DNA from: Bacillota bacterium
GTDB lineage: Bacteria > Bacillota > Sulfobacillia > RBS10-35 > JAJYVN01
Assembly (NCBI GenBank): GCA_021806565.1
Contig: JAJZXK010000028.1
Coordinates: 1-37,620, forward strand
DNA: 37,620 nucleotides
Reading direction: 5' to 3'
Shown here: positions 24,589 to 32,550 of the stretch, piece after piece
Layout: every line of letters starts with the position of its first letter
Numbering within the stretch: the first letter of the stretch is position 1
Program-made: the position numbers and the translations under genes
The notes under the pieces: generated by a model
What the model was told of the DNA's origin: nothing
The model's database searches: none
What the model saw: only the letters and a program-made list of their open reading frames with translations

Positions 24589-26216
24589 CCAGCGGGCCAC
24601 GCCCCCGCCAGGGCCCGCCAGGTGCCGGCCGGTTCCCTGCCCAGGCGCCAGTCGATCATGCCCGCCATCCCGTGCGCGCGGGCGACCGCGGCCAGGGCCA
24701 GGGTGGAGCGGATGGTGGGCACCCAGACGGTGTGCAGGCTGCCGTTGGCGGTGTAGTTGAAGTGGTCCTCCTGCTGCACCGGGTCGAAGACGGGCGAGAC
24801 CCCCTGGGCCTGTGCCAGGGCCAGGGCGGCGCTGGCGCCCAGCGATGGGGTGACGTTGCTGGTGCTGCTCCAGTCGTAGGCGTAGCCCGGGAAGCCGAGC
24901 AGGTATTTTCCGGCCGGCGCCTGGCTCACCGCGTAGCGCACCACGTCTTGCACCCAGGGCAGCCCGGCGATGGGCCCCGGGGTGCCACCCTGCCAGTGTT
25001 CGTCGTAGGTCATCAGCGCCAGCATGTCCGCGCAACCGGCCAAGGCGTGCAGGTTGTAGGCGGCGACCCAGTGGCTGGCCGGGTGCGTGGCCGGGTTGTA
25101 CCCGGCCGACTCGGCTGGGACGGCCACCCACAGCACCTGTCCGCGCGCGTGCAGGATCTGTGCCGTCTGGCACACGAGCGACGTGAAGGCCGCCTGGTCG
25201 CCGGCGGCCGCCCGCTCCAGGTCGATGACTGCGCCGGCATAGGGGCGGGCCGCTGCGGCCATGGTGGTCGCGGCGCGGTTGCGCGCGGCCTGGGATTGCA
25301 GGACGGGGTCGACGGTGGCGGTGGCGCCGAACATGACCAGCACGGGGATGTGGGTTTGGGTGTCCCACTGCGCCAGGCGGGCCGAGATGCGGCCCGCCGC
25401 CTGTCCGTCGGACAGCACGGTGTAGCCGGTGGCCACCACGGCGTTCAGCCGTCCGCCGCTCTGCAGCAGGCGTAGGTAGCTGGAGTTGCTATGGGCCAGG
25501 GCGTAGGCGGCCAGCAGTGGCCGGGCCGAAAGGCCGCGCGCCGGTGCGGCAAGCAACTGGGAGCGGCGCGGCAGGTAGCGGGCCAGGAGTGCGGCGGCCT
25601 GAGCCCGCGTCGCGATGGCGTTCGGGTCCAGGGCAAGGCCGCCGCTCGGGGTGGGCACGCCCTGCAGCACCCCCTGGGCGACGGCGATCGAGACATCCCC
25701 GACCGCCCAAGCGGGCAGCGCCGCGGCGTCGGAGAAGCGGGCCAGGACCCACGGCGTCGGAGTCGCGCCTTGGTGCGCCAGGGCGCGGCCGATGAGCACC
25801 GCTGCCTGGAGGCGCGAGACCGGCCGGTCGGGGTGGAAACGTCCGTCGGGGTATCCGTGCACCAGCCCGGCCGCCCGGGCCTGTGCGACCAATCCCTGGT
25901 CGGCCGCCGGGATGCGCGCCTCGTCGGCGAAGGCCGGGGCGCCGGTGCCGGCGGCCAGGACGGCTGCCCGCGCCAGCCAGACGGCCAGGTCGAGCCGGGT
26001 GGCCGGAAGCGCCGAGCCAAACGCCTGTCCAGGTTGCCAGTGCACCACGCTGGCCGCAGCGTCCGCCGTCAGGGCGCTCTGGATCCAGGCGGCGCGGGGT
26101 GCGGCCGCCTGGGCTCCGGCCGGGTGCAAGAGCGCCAAGCCGAGCAGGCCGGCCAGCCAGCGCTCCGGTTTCCATGGTCGGCGCCGCCGTCGCGGCGGTC
26201 TACAAGTGGAGCGCAT
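24585..26216 (-). CDS. Exported S-layer-homology protein with GH18 glycosidase-like domain
   Basis: ATG 26216 has GGAGGG seven bases upstream. The 543-residue product starts with an Arg-rich n-region and hydrophobic signal (WLAGLLGLALLHPAGAQA), then SLH-type repeats around 65-220 (GLVHGYPDGRFHPDRPVSRL), then a YaaH-like GH18 barrel (about 235-540). The catalytic strand reads GAVIDLE (D332, E334), a shortened but usable form of DxxDxDxE, and later LALMTYDEHW and WLPG-like segments fit the family. SLH domains tie proteins to secondary wall polymer, so it probably remodels peptidoglycan or a surface glycan. Confidence 0.85.
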   Translation of the reverse strand: MRSTCRPPRRRRRPWKPERWLAGLLGLALLHPAGAQAAAPRAAWIQSALTADAAASVVHWQPGQAFGSALPATRLDLAVWLARAAVLAAGTGAPAFADEARIPAADQGLVAQARAAGLVHGYPDGRFHPDRPVSRLQAAVLIGRALAHQGATPTPWVLARFSDAAALPAWAVGDVSIAVAQGVLQGVPTPSGGLALDPNAIATRAQAAALLARYLPRRSQLLAAPARGLSARPLLAAYALAHSNSSYLRLLQSGGRLNAVVATGYTVLSDGQAAGRISARLAQWDTQTHIPVLVMFGATATVDPVLQSQAARNRAATTMAAAARPYAGAVIDLERAAAGDQAAFTSLVCQTAQILHARGQVLWVAVPAESAGYNPATHPASHWVAAYNLHALAGCADMLALMTYDEHWQGGTPGPIAGLPWVQDVVRYAVSQAPAGKYLLGFPGYAYDWSSTSNVTPSLGASAALALAQAQGVSPVFDPVQQEDHFNYTANGSLHTVWVPTIRSTLALAAVARAHGMAGMIDWRLGREPAGTWRALAGAWPAG

Positions 26217-26223
26217 GCCAGAT

Positions 26224-26247
26224 CCCTCCGTTCCTGGGGAAGGAGGG
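26224..26247 (-). promoter_or_regulatory. Hairpin that buries the ribosome binding site of the SLH-GH18 gene
   Basis: On the minus strand CCCTCC-TTCC, a 3-base loop and GGAA-C-GGAGGG form a ten-pair stem with one bulge. The second arm's GGAGGG is the gene's Shine-Dalgarno, seven bases from the ATG. In the folded leader the ribosome site would be fully paired, so translation would need unfolding by temperature, a ligand, a protein or ribosome passage. Confidence 0.55.
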
Positions 26248-26413
26248 TTCCACCGCCATCGCCTGCTGCCTTCTAGAATGTGCCTGGTAGATTAAGCCTC
26301 CAGGCGGGCGCCGGCGGCGATGGGGGAAACTCTGGAATCTCTAGAAGCTGTGCTCAGCGCGGGGCGCCGAACTTGGCTGCGGCCGCTGGTGCGGTGGCCT
26401 TGCGCGCCTGGCC

Positions 26414-27637
26414 TCAGTCGCCGACCGCGGCCAGGCTCTGGGCCGGGACTGGCCGCGCGCTTTGCGCCGGGCGCGTGGCCAACACCAGCAGGCAACCCAG
26501 GAGGATCGCCCCGCTCGGCAGCAGGAAGGCGTGCGGCAGGCCCAGGTCCGCCTGGCCAGCGGCGATCAGGGGCCCGCCGAGCATCGTCCCGACGCCCTGG
26601 GCGGCGAAGAAGATGCCGCCGGCCAGGCCGACGTGTTCGGGATCGAGTTCCTGCACGTAGCCGATGCCCACGCCGTAGACCGCGGCGATCATGAAGGACA
26701 CCGCGGGAAAGGCGATGACGGCCGCGGCGGCGCCCGGCACCCACGCGAGCACGGTGAAAAAGAGCGCGCCGCCCATCGTGCCCAGGGCGATCACTGCGCG
26801 CCGCGAGAGGCGGTCGGCCAACCGGCCCGCCGGGGGCATCAGCACCATCTCCGCCAGCGCCATCCAGCCGAAGGTCGCGCCGACCAGCGCCAGCGGTAGA
26901 CCGAGGCGTGCCAGATAGAGTGGAACGGCCTGCATCTTGGCCGTGTTGCCCGCGACGACCAGCGTGGTCGCGGCTCCGAACAGGCCGAGTTGGCCCCAGC
27001 GCACGCGGGTCGAGGCGTCGGTCCGGCCCCCGCGGTCGCCGGTGGCGGCGTCGCGGCAGAGGGTGATCACGACGACCGCGGCGACGGCGTTGCACATCCC
27101 CGCCAGGGCAAAGAGGCGGCCGTAGCCGGATCCGGCCAGCAGGCCGCCCAGTGGCGCACCCACCACCCAGGCCGCCGAAATCATGGCGCGCAGAGTGGCC
27201 AGGGTCAGGGCCCGTGGCCGCTGCGTGGTGCCGACGCCGACGTAGTCGTGGGCCAGAGAGAACAGGTGGGGCTGCACCTGCGCCGCCAGCAGCACCGCCG
27301 CCGCCAGCAGCACCACCCAGAAGGGCGGCTGGACGGCGAGCACCAGCAGGCCGGCCGCTTGCAGCCACGCCGCCAGGGCGGCGACCCGGCGCCGGCGGCC
27401 CCAGAGGTCCGAGAGGCGGCCGAACAGCGGGTTGAGCACGAGCCCGCCGGCCGCGGCGGCGGCGAAGTACGCGGCGATCGCCCGCGGGCCCAGGCCGTGG
27501 TCGTGGACGAGCCAGAGCGCGATCAGGGGCACGGTCATGCCCTGGCTCACCCCGTGGACGGCCAGGGCCAGTGCGATCGGCGCGAGAGATCGATCGCGCA
27601 GGATACCGAGGATCTGGGGGCCGAGGCGTGATGGCAT
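26414..27637 (-). CDS. MFS transporter (drug or sugar efflux type)
   Basis: ATG 27637 is preferred over the frame's earlier codons because the family-like sequence begins right there. The 407-residue protein has 12 predicted helices, with the MFS loop 2-3 motif as NPLFGRLSDLWGRRRRV and its counterpart PPAGRLADRLSRRAVI in the second half. It resembles small-molecule or sugar efflux permeases rather than nutrient importers, but the substrate is not readable. It stands alone, divergent from the Dabb gene. Confidence 0.85.
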   Translation of the reverse strand: MPSRLGPQILGILRDRSLAPIALALAVHGVSQGMTVPLIALWLVHDHGLGPRAIAAYFAAAAAGGLVLNPLFGRLSDLWGRRRRVAALAAWLQAAGLLVLAVQPPFWVVLLAAAVLLAAQVQPHLFSLAHDYVGVGTTQRPRALTLATLRAMISAAWVVGAPLGGLLAGSGYGRLFALAGMCNAVAAVVVITLCRDAATGDRGGRTDASTRVRWGQLGLFGAATTLVVAGNTAKMQAVPLYLARLGLPLALVGATFGWMALAEMVLMPPAGRLADRLSRRAVIALGTMGGALFFTVLAWVPGAAAAVIAFPAVSFMIAAVYGVGIGYVQELDPEHVGLAGGIFFAAQGVGTMLGGPLIAAGQADLGLPHAFLLPSGAILLGCLLVLATRPAQSARPVPAQSLAAVGD

Positions 27638-27653
27638 GGGATGCAGTGTAGCA
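27638..27653 (-). promoter_or_regulatory. Extended -10 promoter giving a leaderless MFS mRNA (candidate)
   Basis: On the minus strand TG-C-TACACT ends seven bases before the ATG at 27637. This is a good extended -10 element, no Shine-Dalgarno lies between it and the start, and the expected transcription start falls at or next to the A of the start codon. Confidence 0.4.
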
Positions 27654-27717
27654 CCGGGCGGCGGGCAGGGGGCAGCGCGTGGGGACGAGAAGGCCACATG
27701 GCGGGGGGTGCGCGCTG

Positions 27718-28011
27718 GTGGTGGAGCATCTGGTGGTTCTGCGGCTGCGACCCGGTGTGGCCGAGGAGGATGCGCAGACCCTGATCGGCGAACTGCGGGC
27801 GCTGGCCGGAGAGATCCCCGGCATCATGGACCTGCAGTGCGGGCGCAATTTCAGCCCGGCCCGCGCCCACGGTTACGACATCGGCCTGCGGGTGCGTTTT
27901 CCGGGCAAGAGTGAACTCGCGGCCTACGGCCCTCATCCGGCACACCAACGTGTGCTGGAACGGATCGGCCAACTGTGCGCAGACGTGTTGGCGGTCGATT
28001 TCGAGGTCTAG
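27718..28011 (+). CDS. Dabb (stress-responsive alpha/beta barrel) domain protein
   Basis: GTG 27718 follows a G-run by nine bases; GTG 27721 right after it is equally possible. The product of about 97 residues reads VVEHLVVLRLRPGV, then GIMDLQCGRNFSPARAHGYD, YGPHPAHQRV and ends VLAVDFEV, which are the landmarks of single Dabb domains. These small dimeric ferredoxin-like proteins are mostly of unknown function, with some acting as cyclases or decarboxylases. It is divergent from the MFS gene. Confidence 0.85.
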   Translation: MVEHLVVLRLRPGVAEEDAQTLIGELRALAGEIPGIMDLQCGRNFSPARAHGYDIGLRVRFPGKSELAAYGPHPAHQRVLERIGQLCADVLAVDFEV

Positions 28012-28076
28012 CGGGCCTTAAGGGCGATCGAGGGTGATAGTGGCCCGCGGCCTGTGGGAGAGCGGGTCTGCGGCAG

Positions 28077-28380
28077 CTAGGGCGTAGCACCTGTCGTCCA
28101 GGATCGGGCCGGTTTGGCCACCTGCGGGTGGAAGCGCTGCAGGCCGAGGAGTTGGAAGAGCCGCTCCTTCTTCGGATCGCGGCGGGTGACGCGGATGCTG
28201 ACCGGCACGGTCGGCTTGCGGTGGACGGTGTTGAACGCCGGGGTGCGGCACGGCGCGCCGGACCTCGCGGTGCATGAGTGCGCTCAGCAGGAGCGCGAAG
28301 ACGCAAGACGTGGCGAACGTGGACTTGCGGATCATCAGCACCCAGTCGCCCGAGTGGATGCCACGGTGGTCGAGCCGCAC
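28077..28380 (-). pseudogene. Decayed coding remnant, possibly of a transposase
   Basis: On the minus strand one frame gives WVLMIRKSTFATSCVFALLL, SALMHREVRRAV, and then a second frame gives AFNTVHRKPTVPVSIRVTRR, DPKKERLFQLLGLQRFHP, ending at TAG 28077-28079. The two parts look like one protein split by a frameshift, basic and helix-rich. I do not recognise the family; its place beside a TnpB relic makes a transposase likely. Confidence 0.4.
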
Positions 28381-28533
28381 GCCTCGCCCAGGCGCATGCC
28401 CGGGTGGTCCCCACCTCGGTGCTCATGTGGTCTCCTTTTCACCAATTCCCGGCGCGGGCCGTAGATGCCCCCGGCTTCAGCCGTGGGACAGGGCCGCGCC
28501 TCCCGCCTTTGGTTGTCCGCATAGATTCTGGTC

Positions 28534-29352
28534 ATGAAGCAGGTTGTGCAGGTGAAGTTGCTCCCCGATCCCGAACAGGCCGCCGCGCTTTTGCGTACCT
28601 GCGTACCATGGAGGCGTTCAACGCGGTCTGCAATGTCGTCGCCGAGGTCGCCTTTGCGGAGCGCACCGCCGACAAGATCAGGTTGCAGCCGCTCGTCTAC
28701 GGCCGCATTCGTGGGGAGTTCGGCTTGTCGGCCCAGATGGCCGTGCGGTGCATCAGTAAGGCGTGCGAAGCCTACAAGCGCGACAAACGCATTCAGCCGA
28801 CCTTCCAGCCGCACGGAGCCATGCCCTACGACGAACGAATCCTGTCTTACAAGGGGCCGACCGTATCAGCATCCTGTCCCTGGGTGGTCGCATCCTTGTC
28901 CCCATCGTCTTCGGCCTCTACTGCGCGGATCGACTCGGAATGCGGCGCGGGCAGGCCGATCTTGTTTACCGCGACGGCACCTTCTACTTGCTTCAGACCA
29001 TCGACGTGCCCACGCCGCCCGAGCGGTCCGCAGAAGACTGGGCTCGGCGTAGACCTCGGAATCGCCAACATCGCCACCGACAGCGACGGCGAGGCGTTCT
29101 CTGGGGCCAAGACCAAGCGGCGTGCGCCACCGCTACCAGCGGGTGCGGCAACGGCTGCAGAAGAAAGGCACTCGTTCCGCTGCACGCCTGCTTGCCAAGC
29201 GCCGCAGTAAGGAGTCCCGTTTCTCCCGCGATACCAACCACTGCACCAGCAAGAGCATCATGCGGAAGGCCGAAGGCACCGGGCGCGGGATTGCCCTCGA
29301 GAGCCTGAAGGGGCGGTTGACAATCGGCCGTCAGACTGCCACTATTGACTAA
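28534..29352 (+). pseudogene. tnpB pseudogene with several frameshifts
   Basis: ATG 28534 begins MKQVVQVKLLPDPEQAAALL; then, across successive frames, TMEAFNAVCNVVAEVAFAER, AMPYDERILSYKG, SILSLGGRILVPIVFGLY, then LGVDLGIANIATDSDGEAFS holding the first RuvC Asp, and RHRYQRVRQRLQKKGTRSA through TGRGIALESLKG. At least four frameshifts are needed to join them and the C-terminal zinc finger and last RuvC motif are absent, so no nuclease is made. Confidence 0.75.
29317..29345 (+). promoter_or_regulatory. Candidate promoter of the TetR gene inside tnpB debris
   Basis: TTGACA (29317-29322) and CACTAT (29340-29345) are separated by 17 bp, the ideal spacing. The -35 is perfect and the -10 matches four of six. 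It lies about 33 bp before the TetR start, and its -35 is part of the decayed tnpB sequence, so the IS relic may have supplied the promoter. An imperfect palindrome-like ACAACC-GAAAT-GGTGT follows near 29358-29373 and could be an operator. Confidence 0.5.
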
Positions 29353-29377
29353 AAGTACAACCGAAATGGTGTGACAT

Positions 29378-29977
29378 ATGCCGCGTACAGAGGACGCCAA
29401 CCAGGTCATCCGCGAGGAGCGCAGGCACCAGATCCTGAAGTCCGCAGCGCAGGTGTTCGCGCGCCAGGGTTACGTCGGCACCCGCATCGAGGACATCGCT
29501 GCGGCCGCCGACTCCAGCAAGGGTCTTCTCTATCACTACTTCGCCGGCAAGGAGGAAGTTTTCAACACCCTGATCGCGATGATCGAGGCCGGCGTGCGGC
29601 ACCTGTTCGAGGAGGCTCAGCGGCTGGACGCGAGTCCTGGGGAGCGCCTGCGCTGGCTGATCGAGCGCGAGGTGTTGGGCTTCGAGCAGCAGGCGCAGAT
29701 GTTTCCCGTCGTCCTGCAGGCCCTCGTCAGTGACTCGGTGCCCGACGAGGCGCGAGATCTTGCCCTGGGGATGGGGCGTAGATCCCAGGTGGTGATGCGC
29801 GAATGGATCGCCGCGGGACAGCAGAGTGGCGAGATCATCGAAGGTGATCCGGACCAGCTTGCACTGCTGCTGATCACATGTATCAACGGCCTCGCGGTTA
29901 CGGCCGCGATGTCGTTACCCTCAGGCCCGTCCGCCGTCGAATCCTTGATGCGTCTCTTGCTGCGACCGTCACAGTAA
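29378..29977 (+). CDS. TetR/AcrR-family transcriptional repressor
   Basis: ATG 29378 starts the frame; there is only a weak ribosome site. The 199-residue product has the TetR N-terminal DNA-binding domain (about 15-62): RRHQILKSAAQVFARQGYVG, TRIEDIAAAADSSKGLLYHY, FAGKEEVF. The helical C-terminal part is a ligand pocket typical of multidrug regulators. It lies 79 bp before a DHA2-type efflux gene on the same strand and is the likely local repressor, relieved by the efflux substrate, possibly also controlling itself. Confidence 0.92.
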   Translation: MPRTEDANQVIREERRHQILKSAAQVFARQGYVGTRIEDIAAAADSSKGLLYHYFAGKEEVFNTLIAMIEAGVRHLFEEAQRLDASPGERLRWLIEREVLGFEQQAQMFPVVLQALVSDSVPDEARDLALGMGRRSQVVMREWIAAGQQSGEIIEGDPDQLALLLITCINGLAVTAAMSLPSGPSAVESLMRLLLRPSQ

Positions 29978-30056
29978 CGGCCGCGCGCGGAGGGTGTTCT
30001 GATCGCGCGGTATGACTGATGTCCCGGTCAATGGTAGAAGCGGAGGACTTGTCTGC

Positions 30057-31577
30057 ATGGCTCAAGGCCAAGTCGCAATCGAGTCCGAGCCCGCCGGCCC
30101 GCGCTTTGGCATCCTGATCCAGGTCGGGCTGCTCGCCGCCCCCTTCATGAGCATGATCGACGGCAGCATCGTCAACGTGGCGCTGCCCGATATCGCCAGC
30201 AGCATGCATGCGACGCTCGCGGCGGTCCAGTGGGTCGCCAGCGCTTACCTCCTCACGCTCGGGATGGCGCTCAGCGCGACCGCGTTCCTGGCGAAACGCT
30301 TCGGCACGAGCCGGGTCTACCGCCTGAGCCTGATCGGTTTCTCCGTCGCGTCCGCGCTGTGCGCCGTCTCTCCCGGGGTGGCGGCCCTGGTCGCGGCCCG
30401 CATGCTGCAGGGGCTCTTCGGCGCCGCGCTCGTCCCTCTCGCGATGAACATGCTGTTGGGCGACGGGGAGGCCCGCAAGAGGATGTCGTGGTACGCCGGC
30501 ATGCTGCTCTTCCTGGCGCCGGCCATCGGCCCGACGCTCGGCGGCGTCCTGATCCGCTGGGCCGGGTGGCCCGCGATCTTCCTCGTGAATGTCCCGCTCG
30601 GGCTCATCGCCGTGTTCGGCGTCCTGCGGCTGCCGCCGGCCTTCTCACGCGCACAGGCGGGCACCCGCTTCGACTCAGCGGGCTTCGCTCTCCTGGCCGC
30701 GGGCCTCGCCCTCGTGACCTACGGGGCCTCCCAAGGGCCGCAGGCGGGCTGGCTGAGTTCCTCCGCCTGGCCGTTCTGGCTGCCGGGAGCCCTGCTGCTC
30801 GCGGCGTATGGAGTCTTTGGAGCCCGAAGCCGCCACCCAATCCTCGACCTCAAACCCCTGAGACGGCCGCAGGCGGCCCTGGCCCTCGGGCTAACGGTCA
30901 TCGCCGCCGTGGTGTCATGGGTCGTGATCATCCTGGTGCCGGCATTCATGCAGGAGATCCAGGGCCGATCCGCGTGGATAGCAGGGCTGACGCTCCTGCC
31001 GCAGGGTCTCGTCGTCGGCATCGGCACACTGCTTGGCGACCGCTGGCTGCCGCGGCTTGGGTTGCGGACGACCGTCACGCTGGGCACGCTCATCCTGACC
31101 GCCAGCACCCTTGGCCTGCTCGCGGTGACCCTGTCCTCGCCCGCTTGGCTCATCGCCGTCATCCTGACCGGTCGCGGTGTGTCGACAGGACTCGTCATCC
31201 AGCCCCTGCTTACCGAGTTGATCGGAAGGCTGCCATCAGAGGAGGTGCCAGACGGCAACACGCTCTTCAACGTGGCGAACCGTGTCGGAGGCAGCTTCGG
31301 GATTGCGCTGGTGGTGACGTTCTTCGAACTGCGGGAGCGGCTGCGCGTGAAGCAGGCCCTGGTGCAACTCGGCATCCCCACCCGCTTGGCGGAAACGCTG
31401 GGTGGTCCACACCCCGCCGCGACGATGCCGCCGGCGGTGGCGCGTGCTCTGGCGAACGCGGCGACCGTCGGCTTCCACGACGTGGTGTGGATGGTGGCGG
31501 CCATTGGCGCAGCCGGGATACTGGCCTCCGCAATGCTCAAGGGAGGCAACGCGTCGGCGCAGGCGACGGGGGATTAG
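30057..31577 (+). CDS. DHA2-family (EmrB/QacA-type) multidrug efflux MFS transporter
   Basis: ATG 30057 is preferred to ATG 30012 because GGAGGA lies nine bases upstream. The 506-residue protein has 14 predicted helices and DHA2 landmarks: SMIDGSIVNVALPDIASSM in helix 1, WVASAYLLTLGMALSATAFL, GRGVSTGLVIQPL, and GGVLIRWAGWPAIFLVNVPL (motif C region). Proton-driven export of drugs or toxic metabolites across the cytoplasmic membrane is expected. It forms a unit with the TetR gene upstream. The base composition matches the window, giving no special sign of recent transfer. Confidence 0.92.
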   Translation: MAQGQVAIESEPAGPRFGILIQVGLLAAPFMSMIDGSIVNVALPDIASSMHATLAAVQWVASAYLLTLGMALSATAFLAKRFGTSRVYRLSLIGFSVASALCAVSPGVAALVAARMLQGLFGAALVPLAMNMLLGDGEARKRMSWYAGMLLFLAPAIGPTLGGVLIRWAGWPAIFLVNVPLGLIAVFGVLRLPPAFSRAQAGTRFDSAGFALLAAGLALVTYGASQGPQAGWLSSSAWPFWLPGALLLAAYGVFGARSRHPILDLKPLRRPQAALALGLTVIAAVVSWVVIILVPAFMQEIQGRSAWIAGLTLLPQGLVVGIGTLLGDRWLPRLGLRTTVTLGTLILTASTLGLLAVTLSSPAWLIAVILTGRGVSTGLVIQPLLTELIGRLPSEEVPDGNTLFNVANRVGGSFGIALVVTFFELRERLRVKQALVQLGIPTRLAETLGGPHPAATMPPAVARALANAATVGFHDVVWMVAAIGAAGILASAMLKGGNASAQATGD

Positions 31578-31693
31578 GCCCGCGGGTGCTGCCAGCCAGT
31601 TGCCGTTCATGGGCGCCAGGTCCACCCGGCGCTTGAGAGGCGGGCCTGACACTGCAAATACGCCCTAACGCGAGTTCTTGCTCACCTCGCCGG
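31578..31693. other. Convergent gap with long inverted repeat
   Basis: Between the efflux gene and the signal peptidase gene, GGCCCGC (31577-31583) and GCGGGCC (31640-31646) are complementary over about 56 bp of loop. There is no T-run. It may help end transcription of one or both convergent genes, but the support is slight. Confidence 0.3.
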
Positions 31694-32323
31694 CTAGGCT
31701 CCGGGCCGCGGTGCCGCCGGCTGCAGCGGGGCCCGGGCCGTGCTGATGGTGCGCAGATCCTGCAACGGCCACCAGACGGTCAACGCTCGGCCGGCCAGCG
31801 CCGATTCGGCCACCGGGCCGAAGATCCGGCTGTCGGTGCTATCCGTACGGTGGTCTCCCAAAACGAAGACGTCTCCGGCGGGCACCGCCATCGGCCGCAT
31901 CGACGTGTCGCCCTGGAAGCCCGGCGCCACGTAGGGATCGGACTGGAGGCGGCCGTTGACGTAGACGCGCCCGTGCCGCATGGCGACGGTCGCCGGTCCG
32001 ACGGCGATCACCCGCTTGACGAAATCCGCACTGGACGGGATGGGGGGCTTGAAGACCACCACCTGGCCAGGCTGCGGCGCTCCGAGGAGGAAGGCGCAGC
32101 GGAGGACCAGGACGCGTTCGCCCGTGTACAGGGTCGGCTGCATCGACGGACCGACCACCGTATAGGTCGAAAGGACGAAGTGGCGCACGGCTAAGGCCAT
32201 GACCACGGCGACCACGAGGGTGCGCACCGTCGCCCACAGTTCAACGAGGCCGCCGCGACGGCCCTGTACCGCTTCCGCCGGAGTGGACAGGGTGCCGCCA
32301 TCCTGCGGAGGAGGCGGCGTCAC
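31694..32323 (-). CDS. lepB: Signal peptidase I
   Basis: GTG 32323 is chosen because it overlaps the stop of a small upstream gene (GTGA), so it can be translated by coupling. The 209-residue product has one N-terminal TM helix (about 31-50), then the catalytic Ser60 in VVGPSMQPTL, Lys103 in DFVKRVIAVGPA, and box E as VLGDHRTDSTDSRIFGPV. These are the Ser/Lys dyad and conserved boxes of bacterial type I signal peptidases, which remove signal peptides outside the membrane. Single-TM anchoring and length are the Gram-positive type. It could process exported proteins such as the SLH-GH18 protein here. Confidence 0.93.
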   Translation of the reverse strand: MTPPPPQDGGTLSTPAEAVQGRRGGLVELWATVRTLVVAVVMALAVRHFVLSTYTVVGPSMQPTLYTGERVLVLRCAFLLGAPQPGQVVVFKPPIPSSADFVKRVIAVGPATVAMRHGRVYVNGRLQSDPYVAPGFQGDTSMRPMAVPAGDVFVLGDHRTDSTDSRIFGPVAESALAGRALTVWWPLQDLRTISTARAPLQPAAPRPGA

Positions 32324-32424
32324 CGGCCGTCCGGCCCATCTTGCCGGTGGCCGAACCACGGCGGGCTTACCAGGAAAAAGATGATGCCCACCGCACCGAT
32401 ACCCAGTAGGACTGCCTCCGCCAC
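32320..32424 (-). CDS. 34-residue single-helix membrane protein coupled to signal peptidase
   Basis: GTG 32424 lies eight bases after a GGGGGG run. The product is one hydrophobic helix (AEAVLLGIGAVGIIFFLV) followed by a polar, charged tail (GHRQDGPDGR). Its TGA overlaps the GTG start of the signal peptidase gene by four bases, which argues that it is translated. No family is recognised. It may be a leader for translational coupling only, or a small partner of the peptidase. Confidence 0.5.
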   Translation of the reverse strand: MAEAVLLGIGAVGIIFFLVSPPWFGHRQDGPDGR

Positions 32425-32550
32425 GCACGCATCCCCCCGGGGGGCGCGGGTTCGCCCGTCCCCGTACCGTAAAGCATACCACGTGCGCCCGGGCCTGGCT
32501 GCGGTCTTTCCGTGGTTGCCCGGCGCAGGTGCGCGGCGCAAGATTGGCAA

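Larger units (their letters stand above)
28455..29352 (+). mobile_element. TnpB element relic C (left-end hairpin and most of tnpB)
   Basis: A GC-rich hairpin (28468-28487, CCCCCGGC/GCCGTGGG around TTCA) precedes a plus-strand tnpB remnant by about 45 bp. The arrangement matches the left end of an IS200/IS605 or TnpB-only element. The right third, with the tnpB end and right-end hairpin, is missing; the sequence passes directly to the promoter region of the TetR gene. Confidence 0.6.

Noticed and set aside
26248-26300. T-box riboswitch upstream of the SLH-GH18 gene
   Set aside because: Only GGTGGAACC is present. No stem I, specifier loop or competing terminator is visible, and the downstream gene is not an amino-acid or tRNA-synthetase gene.
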